64,000 nucleotides of DNA from Coniferiporia sulphurascens (GCA_002794785.1 NBBA01000010.1:1488001-1552000), one strand, 5' to 3'; positions 34,582 through 46,200 are shown, counted from the first letter of the stretch. The notes: generated by a model from the sequence alone, not told the origin. Program-made: numbers and translations.

Positions 34582-35140
34582 TGTTAAGCTCAACGGTTAC
34601 GTGGTGATCGATGTCGGTGCTTCCTGATCATCGGAACTGATAGTACGGCAATGGGGCTTCCTAGATGTCGTAAGTCGAAGGTGATCGTCGGTGGGGCTTC
34701 CTGATCAACGATGTGGACGCGAGATGCTTCTTTGCGGGGTTGTGTTACAACGAAGTGACTAATGGCCAAAGGGCACGCAGTAGACTTGGTGGCAGCAGAT
34801 AATGGGCTTGTATGAACAAAGAGCACAAGCTTAGGGCTTGTGCTACTGAAGTTACATGCTTATATGCTACTCTATGTGTTTGTTACTGTAGCGACTTGGT
34901 TTGGTATGTTTACCAGCCTATGGAAGGTCATGGAAACGCAAGGAAGGCCTTGGTGATACAAGTACAGTGATCAGTAAGCAAAGCACGTCATGATGGTGCA
35001 ATAAGGCGTCATCATGGCGTCTTATGGCATAAGGTGAATAAAGATGAGTAAGGTAGAGAAATGGGGGAGTTGCGCTGACTGATGATGACAAAGAGGAAGT
35101 GAGTCAGCGCAGTAAGGAAAAGTAAAGGAAAATTGTAACA
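34582..35140. mobile_element. Solo LTR, 559-bp family, copy 1
   Basis: Starts TGTTAAGCTCAACGG, ends AAAATTGTAACA, flanked by CCATT on both sides (34577-34581 and 35141-35145). Closely similar to 37551-38109 and, reversed, to 35367-35907. Several internal copies of a GGGGCTTCCTGATC-type motif lie in the first 150 bp. Confidence 0.9.
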
Positions 35141-35366
35141 CCATTAATCCTGGGGAGGCAGTTGAATTAGGTACCAAGGGGCATGGTAACAGACCCTGCA
35201 GTGAGATTAGTATTACACTTAAAGACCTACTAATCCGGCTTTTTCATAAACCTGGGGCTTTAACTTATTCCCCTGTATGTCTCACATTATTTTCCTTCTT
35301 TCTCTTCTTTTATTTTATTTTCAAATTTGACAATTCAGTGACTTGTCAATCCTAACAGGGAGGCAA

Positions 35367-35907
35367 TGTTACATTTTTTCCTTTGTTTTCCCTCATTTAT
35401 GCTGACTCACTTCCTCTTCATCATCATCAGTCAGCATAACTCCCCCATTTCCCTTCATTACTCATTCCTTATTTGCATTACACCATAAGATGCCATGATG
35501 ACACCATACGCTATCATCATGACATGCTTTGCTTACTCATGTACATTCTATGGACTTCCATGACCTTCCACAGTCATCCACCACCATTGAGTACTACAAG
35601 CAGTAGCAAACACATAAAGTAGCATATAAGCATGTAACATAGATTGCACAAGCCCTAAGCTTGTGCTCTTTGTTCATACAAGCCCATTATATGCACCTCA
35701 CCCACTACAGCATGCTCTACCTGGTCATCAGCTACTTCATCATAACCTGACTCTATTAAGAAGCCCTCACATACCTTTTGACAATTAGGAAGCCCCTTTG
35801 TTGATCCTCCTTGTTAAACGGCATCAGGAAGCCCCATCGCCGATCACTCAGTTACCTGACTTCAGGAAGCCCCATTGTTGATCACCCGCACCCAGCTGAG
35901 CTTAACA
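35367..35907 (-). mobile_element. Solo LTR, 559-bp family, reversed copy
   Basis: Begins TGTTACA and ends GAGCTTAACA, the reverse complement of the family. About 541 bp and more diverged; flanks GGCAA and ATTTC do not match, so no target duplication is visible. With copy 1 it forms an inverted pair separated by 226 bp. Confidence 0.8.
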
Positions 35908-36354
35908 ATTTCCCCCTTTAATAAAACCCTTAGGCTGTTTTTTTTTGCTTTATTCTTATAATAAAATCCAAAAATTTTAATACTATGGTTGTAGGCATGG
36001 TTATGCTTGGGCATTGACCTTGATGTTGGAAAAAGAGCTGCATGGATGTGTCTGTGCTGATCTTGTAGGGCAAAGATCGGTGCTTCCAAATGCGGGAATT
36101 AAGGATTTTCGGACTTTGTTCTCAAGGTTGCTGTTCTGACTACAATTCAACAAGGCCATGGATCAAAAATGTTAATTTTGTATATATCTACATTTTTGTC
36201 GAGCAGTTTAAGCTAAGATGGCCTGTGTGTTGAGCAGTAAGGGTATTTGCATGACCCATCAGCCAAAGTGTGACAGACAGATCACGTGATAGTGTATGAA
36301 TTTGGACTTCTGTATCTGCACCGACTGCACCGACTGCCAACTCTCAACTTGGAC
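35908..36354. other. Upstream region of F-box D
   Basis: No ORF of note. Holds a T-run near 35938 and the CACGTGAT element at 36283. Confidence 0.5.
36283..36288. promoter_or_regulatory. CACGTG element upstream of F-box D
   Basis: ATCACGTGAT, itself a perfect 10-bp palindrome, lies 72 bp before the ATG; same octamer as upstream of paralogues B and C although the rest of the promoter has diverged. Confidence 0.4.
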
Positions 36355-38786
36355 ATGCTTTCACAGATACTGAGGGACGTTATTCTCCAAGTCCTCTTTG
36401 CGTCCCATGTCAGGGATATCCTATCTTTGGAAAGGGTGAGCTTCTGTGTGTTGATCACCTTGATTCCAAGTTCCAATGCCGTCTTGATTGCTGCTTCGTT
36501 GGCGAGCTAACAAAATGCGTTCGTTCTGCGACAGACGTGTACTTTGCTGCGAGACACCATAGCACTGCGGTACCACTGGCTGACCCAGCTTCAAAATCTC
36601 GACCAAGTACATGCACCAGACCTTCCTCCCAATGTCTGCATTGACGATCTGCCCGCTCCACAGCTCCGAAATCTCGTTGTGATGGCCGTGTTCTCATCTG
36701 AGAAATGGAGACATGGAAAGTTCAATCGAGAGACTACGTTCGTGAAAATAACGATTCCAGAAGACTTACACAACATAGGTCCCAACTTTCAACCGTTACC
36801 CGACTTCCGGCCTGATGTAATGCTCATGCACGGAGGACGCTTTCTTTTCCTAACTTGGCCTCGGCGAGAATCATTAACTAAAGGAAGATTGGGAATCATT
36901 GACCTCAAACAAACAAACCGCGTCATGTGGTCGTATAATGAATCTCCTGGCGAAGAATTCGGTATCGAGTGTTGTAGTCTCGAAGTGTGTCGTGACAATA
37001 CCATGACAGTTTTCATAGTCTTCACAGCAGAAAGAGGGTGTGGATATCCATGGAGAATTCATCCGATCGTCCACAGCTGGTTTACAACATATTTGAATTC
37101 TTTTGCAGGATTTTTCTCGACATCACTAGATTGTTTCCTCCCTCAGGACTCGAAGAAGGTCTTAAGGTCGAAAGACTATGGTGGGTACACCTCCGCCCAT
37201 CAGCTACGGCCTGTGTGTGGCATCCATGCATCAGTGGTGACTATGCCGTGATGAGACTAAGACACAATTTTGTGATTATCAACTGGGCCCGGAAATGGGT
37301 TGTTATACTCAAGGACGTGAGGCAACACACTTTTTTCTCACCATCGTATGCATTCTAATACTCAAAACCGGTACAGTTTACTACGAAGATTCTAGATATA
37401 AAAATCCATTACAACCATCTAGTCTACATAGAAGAAACTGTTGATGGCAGGTCACACAAGCTTACTGCTCTTCCCCTTCTCCTACTCAAGGACCCGTTTC
37501 CTGGAAATCACGCCAAGCTTTTTATCGAGGCAGTGAACAAGTGCACTATATGTTAAGCTCAACGGTTACGCGGTGATCGATGTCAGGGCTTCCTGATCGT
37601 CGGAACTGATGGTACGGCAACGGGGCTTCCTGGATGTCGTAAGTCAAGGGGGATCGTTGGTGGGGCTTCCTGATCGGCGATGTGGACGCGGTAGGCTTCT
37701 TATAGCGAGTCGGGTTACGACGAAGCGACTAATGGCCAAGGGGCACACAGTAGACTGGTGGTAGCAGATAATGGGCTTGTATGAACAAAGAGCACAAGCT
37801 TAGGGCTTGTGCTACTGAAGTTACATGCTTATATGCTACTCTATGTGTTTGCTACTGTAGGGTCGTGTATTAGTATGTTTACATGGCTATGGAAAGTCAT
37901 GGAAACCCAAGGAATGTCTTGGTAATACAGTTGAAGGTATCAGTAAGCAAAGCACGTCATGATGGTGCAATAAGGCGTCATCATGGCATCTTATGGTGCA
38001 AGGCGAATAAGGATGAGTAAGGCAGGGAAATGGGGGAGTTGCGCTGACTGATGATGACGAAGAGGAAGTGAGTCAGCGCAGTAGGGAAAAGTAAAGGAAA
38101 ATTGTAACACTATAGCTCTGAATGAATTGATTCCAGCCGAGTATAGCTTATTCCTTCACCCGGCGAGCATGAGCATTTGTGACTTTCCATGGAAAGCTCA
38201 AGTATCGAAGAGTCTGTTGACCATCTTCCTCCCCTTGTGGAAACATCTGGGAGAACTTGAAGAAAGATACTGTATGGTGGTCCAAGTTATCTTCAATCCT
38301 CACGAGTCGCCCCACTCGACATTGAAGTGTCTCAGATGCACGAAGGTAGTTGAGTGCCAATTTCTATCAGATGAAGATGATCCAGCGTCTTTTATCGGCA
38401 CATTGCAATCTACACGCAGCCTCCTTTACACAGAAGCTAAGCTATACATTGCTGAAACTGACGAGGAAGACCAGCAAGAGGGACAGGATCAGTTGGACTG
38501 GTTACCCATGATGTTTTTGTTCCACACAGGCCTTGACAAATGGGGCAAGATTTATCTCTCCCCAGTGTTGGACGTCTCCCGTCTGGTCGAAAAAGATTGC
38601 CATGCACAGCTGGAGCCTACCAGTGGGGCTCTGATTTGCATCAGACATAATATGGATTCATGTTCAGTTCAGGTGCTTTATCCACAAACTAAACAAGATC
38701 TTTCCCTGCAGAACTTTGACTGTAATGGATATAACAGAGAACGAGCTTTGGCGAACGACCTCGACTTATGGTCAATGGATTTGTAA
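36355..38786 (+). pseudogene. F-box protein, paralogue D, split by a solo LTR
   Basis: Exons 36355-36435, 36535-37037, 37109-37316 and 37377 onward follow the paralogue C structure exactly, with the same phases. F-box start MLSQILRDVILQVLFASHVR, then TCTLLRDTIALRYHWLTQL. Exon 4 is entered by a 559-bp LTR at 37551 and resumes at 38115, running to TAA at 38784-38786. The first codons of the LTR read TGT TAA, so the protein ends about 295 residues in. Apart from the insertion all exons are open, hence a recent knock-out. Without the LTR the gene would have about 545 codons. No tail-anchored partner gene follows. Confidence 0.85.
37551..38109. mobile_element. Solo LTR, 559-bp family, copy 2, inside F-box D
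   Basis: TGTTAAG start, TGTAACA end, flanked by perfect CTATA duplications (37546-37550 and 38110-38114). Interrupts exon 4 of F-box D between codons. Confidence 0.93.
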
Positions 38787-39022
38787 TTTTTTTAATCTGG
38801 TACTATGGGTGCTGCATTTTTAAGATTATTTCGTCATAGACATCCGAGTCTGTGTCTGAGTCTGATTTGTCTTTGTCACAATTCGCTGTTCTGCTGGACA
38901 ACGAGGCGTGGGAAGGTGGTCCCGCATACCCATTTCCTAAGCCGGGTCTTGAATCATTTGAGTCGGCACTGATTTTGGACTAAATCAGTACTTGCCCCTT
39001 CGTTCAGATACTGTTGCTGGTC

Positions 39023-39024
<2 letters not shown>
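38787..39024. other. Spacer after F-box D
   Basis: No supported gene. Ends with TGTTGCTGGTCAC (39012-39024), the target duplication of LINE copy 2. Confidence 0.5.
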
Positions 39025-39058
<34 letters not shown>

Positions 39059-39214
39059 TGCATTTGTATACCGCTACATTACATAGTAAAAGACGCGGAT
39101 GTGAGAATATATGAAGGGTTGTGTCAGAGGAGATTAACAATGTATAAAGTTTCTGGTTTTTAATCAAGGAAAAGTTAGGATGTTTTTGTTTCGGATAGGG
39201 GATGAGGTAAGAAA

Positions 39215-42200
39215 TCACAGTGGAAAAAATCTGGAAGTAAGGATCGGGTCGTGTACTGTAAACGATTTGGTGAATGCGTTCGAGGAATTAAAGAAGGAAG
39301 CGAGTTTTTGTAGGTATGATTCTTTGGTGAATAAAATTTGGTCCGGAGGCGGTATGACATTCCCGAAGGCTTGGATGCGTGCGGCTTTTAGAAGAGGGCA
39401 TCGACGAATGATATGGTCCCTTGATTGGATATGTTCCCCGCATGGGCATGAAATAGCTTCTGTTGGTACGAAACGCCTGTAGTAATCGCCAAAGTGGCCG
39501 TGTCCAGTGATAGCGTGGAAGATGCGCGATGATATGTCTCGAGGATAGTAAAATTTTTTCCAAAATTGTGGTAGTTTCGAGGAGGGTATTCCGGTAATTG
39601 TGTTGAATGACACGGACTCCGATATGTTTTTTGTATTTTGGATGAGATGAGACCAGGATGTGATTGCGCGCATGTTGATATCTTCCTTTTCGCCTGCGTA
39701 AGTTTTTAGGAGAAATGGACGGCCAATTGGTGAAAAGTGCGTAAGTTTGTCGGTGATTACGTTTCCTGGGATGCCAAGGTGACCTGGGGACCAATGAAGA
39801 TGAATGTGGTGTTGTGTGTTGGAAGTAAAAGAATCGGTGAAGGAACGGAAAATTTTCGAAGAACATTGAGCTGCATGAGGGGATAAGTCTATGATGGCAG
39901 GAATGCATGATGACGAGTCAGAGAAAAAATGAATGTTTGAAATATGAACGGATGATAGAATATGGCGTTGTCGGAATGAGGTGATGCGTTCGGTACATTT
40001 AGTGAGGGCATACATTTCGGCGTCGAAGGATGAACCAGATGGTGAGCAATAAAAGTGACCGAGATCTACTATGAGTCCTTTGTGGTATATGACGAAAGAT
40101 GAAATAGTGATGGATTTTTTGTTTTTGTAATTTTTTGAGCCGTCTGTATAAATGATTAAATTATGAATGTTTTTTGATAAAGAGTCGTGTAAAAGAATAA
40201 TTTTGTTTTTTTGGATATTTTTGCGATCAAGAGAGGATGTTCCGGAATCGAGATGATAAGATAAAGCTTTGTAATGAAATTGCGATGGGTTGGAAGGAAG
40301 GTGTTGTGACGGATGAGCGAGATAGGGATTGATATGTTCGGTGCGCGGGTCGGCGATAAAGGCAAGACGATGTAGCTGAGTTTTTGGTTTATTGGAAGTA
40401 GATTTATGGCGAGATGTGATGGGTGGTTTTGATGTCGGAAGACGTGGCCAAGATGATGGTAGTCGATTAAGTAGTTGTGAGTTGAGAGGAAGTCGGTTAA
40501 GGCGTAGAGCGGTTGATTGATTATATTTTTGAAGAAGTATTGGTATCGGTAAGATGTGCGCGATGCGATGTAGGGCATGAGACGGTGTAGTACGAAAAGT
40601 GCCGGTGAGAAGACGAAGGCTTTGATTCTGGGCGACGGTCATTTTGTTGAGTTTGGGTTTTTGTCGAATACTGGTGAACCAGAGTTGGAAACCGTAGGTG
40701 AGAACAGGAAGGACGTTGGCGAAATGAAGAGTACGAAAGTTGGCGAAAGATAAACCGCGTATAGTATTGCCGAGGATACGGAGGGCCATGGTGGTTGACC
40801 GTGCGCGCATGCACATACGGTGAACATGGTCGTTGAAATTGAGTCTCTGATCAAGGAAAAAACCGAGCCAACGAATAACGGGGGATGGTGTAATAGTAAC
40901 TGAAGGGAAATGGTTGTTCTGAAGAATAATAGAGGGAAAAGAGGTGGGAGAAAAGCCGCGTCTGATAAAATGAATAAGGTCGGATTTTAAGTGGTCGATG
41001 GAAAGTTGGATATCGTGAAGTTTGTTAGAAATAATGTTGTAAGCGATTTTTAGAAGACGGATGTTTTCTTGATAAGAATCGGAATATACTAAGATAAGTT
41101 GGTCGTCGACATATGCTTTGAGGCAGGTGTTGGAGGATAAATTGAAAGAGTTAAGAATGAAACCCGTGTAAATGGTAGAAAGGATTGGAGATATAGGCGA
41201 GCCTTGTGGAATGCCGACGTTATGAATAGGTTCTTGTTCAGAGGTAAAATTGTCAATTTTAAAGGAAATAAGATGGTCAGAAAGAAATGCTTGTGTCCAA
41301 AGGATGATTTTTTGATCAAAACCTAATAAATGTAAGGAATGAAGGAGTCGGGCGTGATTGACGTTGTCGAAATAACCTTTGATGTCGATGGCGAGGGCAG
41401 AGACGCATAGTTTCTTTTTATGTGCAATCTGAATGTCGTGTATGAGCAAGAGTCCGGCATCGATGGTGGAAGAGTCGGAACGGCCTCCGAATTGTGTGGT
41501 TGGAACGAGATTAAATCGACCGACGTCCCAGGTAAGGCGTTTGGCGATGATTTTTTCCAGAATTTTTCCTATGCATTCTAGAAGAGCGATGGGTCGGTAT
41601 GATCACGGATTGCTAGAGTCAGTTTTATTCGGTTTTGGGATAAGAATAATGTTAGCGTTTTTCCACGGGTGAATATGACGAGAGAAGCATTCGTTAAACA
41701 AATTGAATAAAATAGACGGGTGAGCTGAATTAAACCATTTTACATATGCGTATGAAATGTTGGAGATACCGGGTGCCAAGTTGTTATGGGTGAGGTTAAG
41801 GCAAGTGTCGATTTCATTTTGAGTGATTCGTGGTGAGGATCGCGTAGGTTTTTTGGGTGGGTCGTATGGAAGCGATGAGACGTCTGGTTGGCGGTTGGCC
41901 GAAAAGAAGGTTTGATGGAAGATTTCTGCTTGTTTGTCGGGTGTGTGGGCGACTTGATCTTGGAAGGTAATTGGTGGGGTCCTGGTTTTTCGTTTGCCGG
42001 ATGACCATTTGGCGAATCGGTATATGTCATATGAGGAAGCTCCTTCGAGAACGGAAGTGGCCCATGATTGTTTTGCTTTTTTGAAAATGTAGCGCGCTTC
42101 TTTGTGTAGGTGTTCTTTTTTGAAGTTTTCTGAGCAGTCTCTAAAGGCGTGCATTGCTTGAGCGCATTCGTCGTTCCACCAATAAGAATATGAGAAGTTA

Positions 42201-43162
42201 GATGTGGAAGTTTTTGGCATGACTTCGGAAGTTGTTAGTAGTATTTTTTCCGAAAGTTTGTTAGCGTAATCATAAACGGAGTCATCAGTTGAAAAAGCTG
42301 GAAGCAGTTGGTTGTCGAGATTAAAACTGAATTTTTCGATCCACTCTTTTTTGCGTTCTGGGTCGTATTTATATGCGATGGATTCGTCCTCCGGTTGAAA
42401 GTCGTTGTTAATTGGTAAATATGCTAAGGTGATTGGAATATGATTGGATGAGTAGGCGGGTATGTCGACGCAGGTCCAATCGTAGAAAAAGTCGGAAAGG
42501 ATGGCTGTAAAATTAAGAAGGGTTAGGTCAATGATGGAGTCGGCTTGTCGATGTTGTCCTTTTCGTGTCGGGAATTCGGTGTCGTTGAGAATAAAAAGCG
42601 ATTGGTCTTGAGTCCATGTGAGAAATGATTCGGCTTCGGCTGTCGTACGGCGAGGGTTTCTATTATGTAATTCCCATTCAGGATGATGGAGGTTGAAGTC
42701 GCCCATGATGCAAGTTGGTATATCGTAGTCGAGTTCAGTGTCGGTGATGATTCGAATGTTTTCGCCCTGAATACCGGATCCGTAGTTGTAACAGTTGATA
42801 AGCCGAAAGGTTTTGTTGAGATACGTTACGTCAACGGTCATGAAATCTTTGTGATTGATAATATCCTGACGCGAAATGGCTGATAAATGAGGGAAAGATT
42901 TTCTGACATAGGTTATGACGTGAGGTTTAATAGAAGAATTAGTGTCATAGGCAGGAATGAAATAATCCCATGAAGGGTGTTTAATTGGAAGGAAAATTGG
43001 TGTCCCATCGGGGTTAGAGTCAGACCTACTAAGACCAGAGAAAGTAATGCACGGTTCTTGAAGGACAAGGATATGAAGTTTGGGGTTGTTGAGGAGACGG
43101 GTAGTTCGAGGACCGCTTTTTGCTATATTTAGCTGAAGTATTCGTAGGGCCGTATGGTTCAT
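39215..43162 (-). pseudogene. LINE copy 2 ORF2: endonuclease / reverse transcriptase / RNase H, one nonsense codon
   Basis: 1,316-codon frame, same length as copy 1, broken once by TGA at 41603-41605 just before SYRPIALLE in the RT domain; copy 1 has CGA there, so this is a C-to-T change at CpG. The remaining motifs are conserved: GDFNLHH in the endonuclease, GIPQGSPISP and YVDD in RT, YTDGS, AEMYAL, FSDSS and WSPGH in RNase H, and CPCGEH...C at the C-terminus. The nonsense codon lies at a different place from that of copy 1. Confidence 0.88.
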
Positions 43163-45510
43163 AGGGTATCGTCGTTAACTGAGTTGTGGGGGTCGACATG
43201 CATGGACGGGGACGAAGGCCTAGTAACTGACGGGTTAAGGATGAGACTACGTCTTGAAGGGTGTACGTTGATAAGATTCGGGTTCATGTTGGTAGGCGAG
43301 GGTGGTGACGACATAGTCATCCGAATTGGAGCTGGGAAACGGTTATAATATAGTGCTCGTTGTGAGCAGTCAATCGAGTCAGCAGGGTGTGCTCCTGAAC
43401 AGTTTACGCAAAAGAAATGGTCGCAAGGTTGATTGTCTTGATACCGGGCGCTTGAGCAGCCTGAACACATTTCGCGGTGTTGGGACGTAAGGTGACGTTT
43501 CGATGCGCAGTACCGACATCCTAACGGTTGATTGCACTGTATGGTTAGATGACCGAACTTCCAGCATTTGGTGCATTGGGAGAAATGTGGTTTGCCTTTC
43601 CATTCGACTGGGACAGTTGATTGACCGAATATAAAGAAAACGGAAGTTGTGACTTTGCGAATTAAATCGCCATTAGGGTCTTCGAAGGCAAACGAAATGG
43701 AAGAACGAGATTTAGTAATGAACTCTGGGTTTCGTGCCCATCGTGGTGGTTGCGTGATTTTTAACGAACGGAAGAGGTCGTTGAGTAGTAATGATCGTAG
43801 TATTTCGAGGTCGGAAAAAATGGGTGCGTTGGGCCCGTTAGACGTAATAATATTGCTGATGATGACCTTGGACCATTTGATGTCGCGAGTGATGGTCAGA
43901 GGGTGGTTGGGGCACAGTTCGAATGCTTCTTTGAGGATGGGAATAATTGTGTTGATAGAATTAGTAGAGATATTACTTGGGAACGAGAAAATGCAATTTC
44001 CAGCCATATTCCAGTCGGCTCCGATAATTCGAATGTGGCGAGCAGTAGGTATGCGGTCAAGTTTAAGCTGGATGCGGTCGATGATTGTTTTCGAATTTGG
44101 TCGAATAGATAACGGGATGTTTTGTCCCTGGAAACGGGCGACATATCGTGTTAGTGTTGAAATTGACGCTGGAGCTGAGGGTAATAATTTGGGTTGGTTC
44201 GTCGGCATGTTAAGACCTAGGTGATCCTTGTATGTCAGTGTACTAATGGGTTGGTCAACTATAGGGTTTCGAAGGAGAACTGGAGACGGTGTGCGTTGTC
44301 GAGGTCCAAGGGGTCGAGGGCGAGGGGCGTTTTGGATGACGGTCGGTGGCTGAATGAATCCGTGGCTAATATTGTCAGGTTCGTGTGTGCTTTCAGAAAA
44401 AGAGACGTGTCGGTTGTCGATATTATGTTGGATTGGTTTTTCAATTGATGCGACGGATTCTTCGAGTTGTACTAGGCGGGTGATGATGCGGGATTCGAGG
44501 TCATTGGCGTGTTTTTTGGCTTGCTCTTGTAAAGTCGTTTGTAGCTTGTTAATCATGGTGGATATTTCTGACATAGGAGGTTCCATGTTGCTTTGGTTGT
44601 TGGTGTCGTCATCAGGGTCGTATGAATTATCGTAAATTGACTCAGGAAATAGAATTGGGTTTCGGACTTTGAAATCAAATTGACCAGCGTCGTCAATGGT
44701 AATCTTCTTGTAGACAATAGGTGTTTTTGGATCAGCTGGGTGTATAACGGTAACCTTGGTGTTAGACGGGACAAAGTGAAGATGGAACAGTTGGATTGCG
44801 TTAGCAAGAGAATTCATCGAATGGTCAGTTAGATGCTGGTTATATTTTGAAGGCCAAGTTTTCGCAATAAGGGTGAGAATCTGTTCAATGGAAAGCGTCC
44901 ATTCTTCAAAGGAGCCGGGTGCAAGGATGTTTTCGATGGTATTGCGTGATTCCGATATAATAATTTGATCTTCGATGTTTGACTCATCGGGTGTCGGTGT
45001 GAATCGAAGGTGTCTTTGATGGTGTGTGTGACTTTCAGAAGATGAGGAAGAATGTTGTGACTGAATGGAAGATTGATGTGACAGAATAGGGGCTGGCGCA
45101 TGTATTGTGTGTGGGTTAGTCGTGTTTGTTGGGGAGGCTGCTTGTATGAGAGATTGAGAGTCCAGGGGGAAGACGACGTCCATTGGTGTAACGACTGGAG
45201 CAGCAAGAGTGATATCGGAATAATTGGCATACGTAGAAGAGAAATCCTGAAAATGAGCATTGAACGACGGGTCCTGAGATGTTGGCATAGAGAGGACAGA
45301 AGGAGTTTGAGACGACGGTAATGTTTGCTGATATCCTGTTATGTTAGTGTTTTTGTCGTTTTCTGGGTTTTCTTTGGGTGGGGACGGAAGCGGACGAGGT
45401 GGTGAGTGTGAGGCTGGGATACTGGGGGATTGAGAGTTGTATTGGTGCATCTCGTCGGGGGTGTTGGCAAAAGTTTGGCTGCTGAAAGACGGGTTGGGAG
45501 AGTTCGCCAT
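43159..45510 (-). CDS. LINE copy 2 ORF1: gag-like RNA-binding protein with zinc knuckles
   Basis: 783 codons, fully open, with the same Ser/Pro/Thr-rich N-terminus and CTKCWKFGHLTIQC knuckle as copy 1. Substitutions relative to copy 1 are scattered and concentrated in the N-terminal and linker parts; the knuckle region is nearly unchanged, which suggests past selection on the RNA-binding part. The start context CCCCCATGG is the same as in copy 1. Confidence 0.88.
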   Translation of the reverse strand: MANSPNPSFSSQTFANTPDEMHQYNSQSPSIPASHSPPRPLPSPPKENPENDKNTNITGYQQTLPSSQTPSVLSMPTSQDPSFNAHFQDFSSTYANYSDITLAAPVVTPMDVVFPLDSQSLIQAASPTNTTNPHTIHAPAPILSHQSSIQSQHSSSSSESHTHHQRHLRFTPTPDESNIEDQIIISESRNTIENILAPGSFEEWTLSIEQILTLIAKTWPSKYNQHLTDHSMNSLANAIQLFHLHFVPSNTKVTVIHPADPKTPIVYKKITIDDAGQFDFKVRNPILFPESIYDNSYDPDDDTNNQSNMEPPMSEISTMINKLQTTLQEQAKKHANDLESRIITRLVQLEESVASIEKPIQHNIDNRHVSFSESTHEPDNISHGFIQPPTVIQNAPRPRPLGPRQRTPSPVLLRNPIVDQPISTLTYKDHLGLNMPTNQPKLLPSAPASISTLTRYVARFQGQNIPLSIRPNSKTIIDRIQLKLDRIPTARHIRIIGADWNMAGNCIFSFPSNISTNSINTIIPILKEAFELCPNHPLTITRDIKWSKVIISNIITSNGPNAPIFSDLEILRSLLLNDLFRSLKITQPPRWARNPEFITKSRSSISFAFEDPNGDLIRKVTTSVFFIFGQSTVPVEWKGKPHFSQCTKCWKFGHLTIQCNQPLGCRYCASKRHLTSQHREMCSGCSSARYQDNQPCDHFFCVNCSGAHPADSIDCSQRALYYNRFPAPIRMTMSSPPSPTNMNPNLINVHPSRRSLILNPSVTRPSSPSMHVDPHNSVNDDTL

Positions 45511-45708
45511 GGGGGAAAAGAAGAATAAAGGAGGTAGGGGAAATGGAGGATAGGGAAGTGGAAGTGGTGAAGTTGAGTGTAAAACAGCTCGACGGATGTC
45601 TACTGTGTGGGGGACAGGTGTGGGTGGTTAACCCAGGGAGTTTAGGGGCGGCGAATGTGGCTGTGCTTAGTGTGAGATGATGGTGGTCAGAGGTCAAGGG
45701 GTTGGCTG

Positions 45709-45721
45709 TGTTGCTGGTCAC
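45709..45721. repeat. Target-site duplication of LINE copy 2 (second copy)
   Basis: TGTTGCTGGTCAC, identical to 39012-39024. Confidence 0.9.
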
Positions 45722-45889
45722 ACTATATACCAGGGGGCTGGCTTGTTCAACTTCGCTTTCTCTACTAGAGTCATTCTTGTGCCCCCAATATCTTTCAATA
45801 TTGACATCGGTAAGTTTTACTGCAGCAAAGAGTTATCAGAGTTAGTCAAAATATCCTGCTTCAAATCTGTAAGGACCACAGGGACTTCT

Positions 45890-46200
45890 TTTTGGCATCC
45901 ATACTGTATGGCGGTCCAAATTATCTAATCCTTGCGAGTCATCCCACTCGACATCGAAATATCTCAGTTGCACGAAGGTAGTGCCAACACCCATCAGATG
46001 AGGATGAATCAACTTAGATCATCACTACCTCACAATTTACACGCAGTCTCCTCCACATAAACGTTGTACTGCAACTTCCCATTCTTGATCAATGACGAGA
46101 GGAACTGGAGGTACTCCATTCCGATACAATCGCCGAATCTTGGTTTTCACAGGCCTTGACGAGTGTGGCGAGATTTATTTCTGCCTCGCATCATAAGTAA
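45890..46200 (+). pseudogene. F-box family relic, paralogue E (C-terminal fragment)
   Basis: Recognisable pieces of the C-terminal half of the F-box family: ATACTGTATGGCGGTCCAA, CGAGTCATCCCACTCGACAT, TGCACGAAGGTAG, ACACGCAGTCTCCTCCAC and CACAGGCCTTGACGAGTGTGG all align with paralogue D (38270-38560) in order. Stops and small indels break every frame. No F-box exon is recognisable upstream. Together with A-D this makes at least five family members in 46 kb. Confidence 0.7.

Larger units (their letters stand above)
39025..45708 (-). mobile_element. Non-LTR retrotransposon (LINE), copy 2, full length, reversed
   Basis: Same element as 845-7528 in reverse: poly(A) appears as a T-run at 39025-39053, ORF2 lies at 43162-39215, ORF1 at 45510-43159. 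A perfect 13-bp duplication TGTTGCTGGTCAC flanks it at 39012-39024 and 45709-45721. Body length 6,684 bp equals copy 1. ORF1 and ORF2 overlap by the same ATGA. ORF2 has one TGA at 41603-41605. Its host site lies between F-box D and F-box relic E. Confidence 0.93.
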
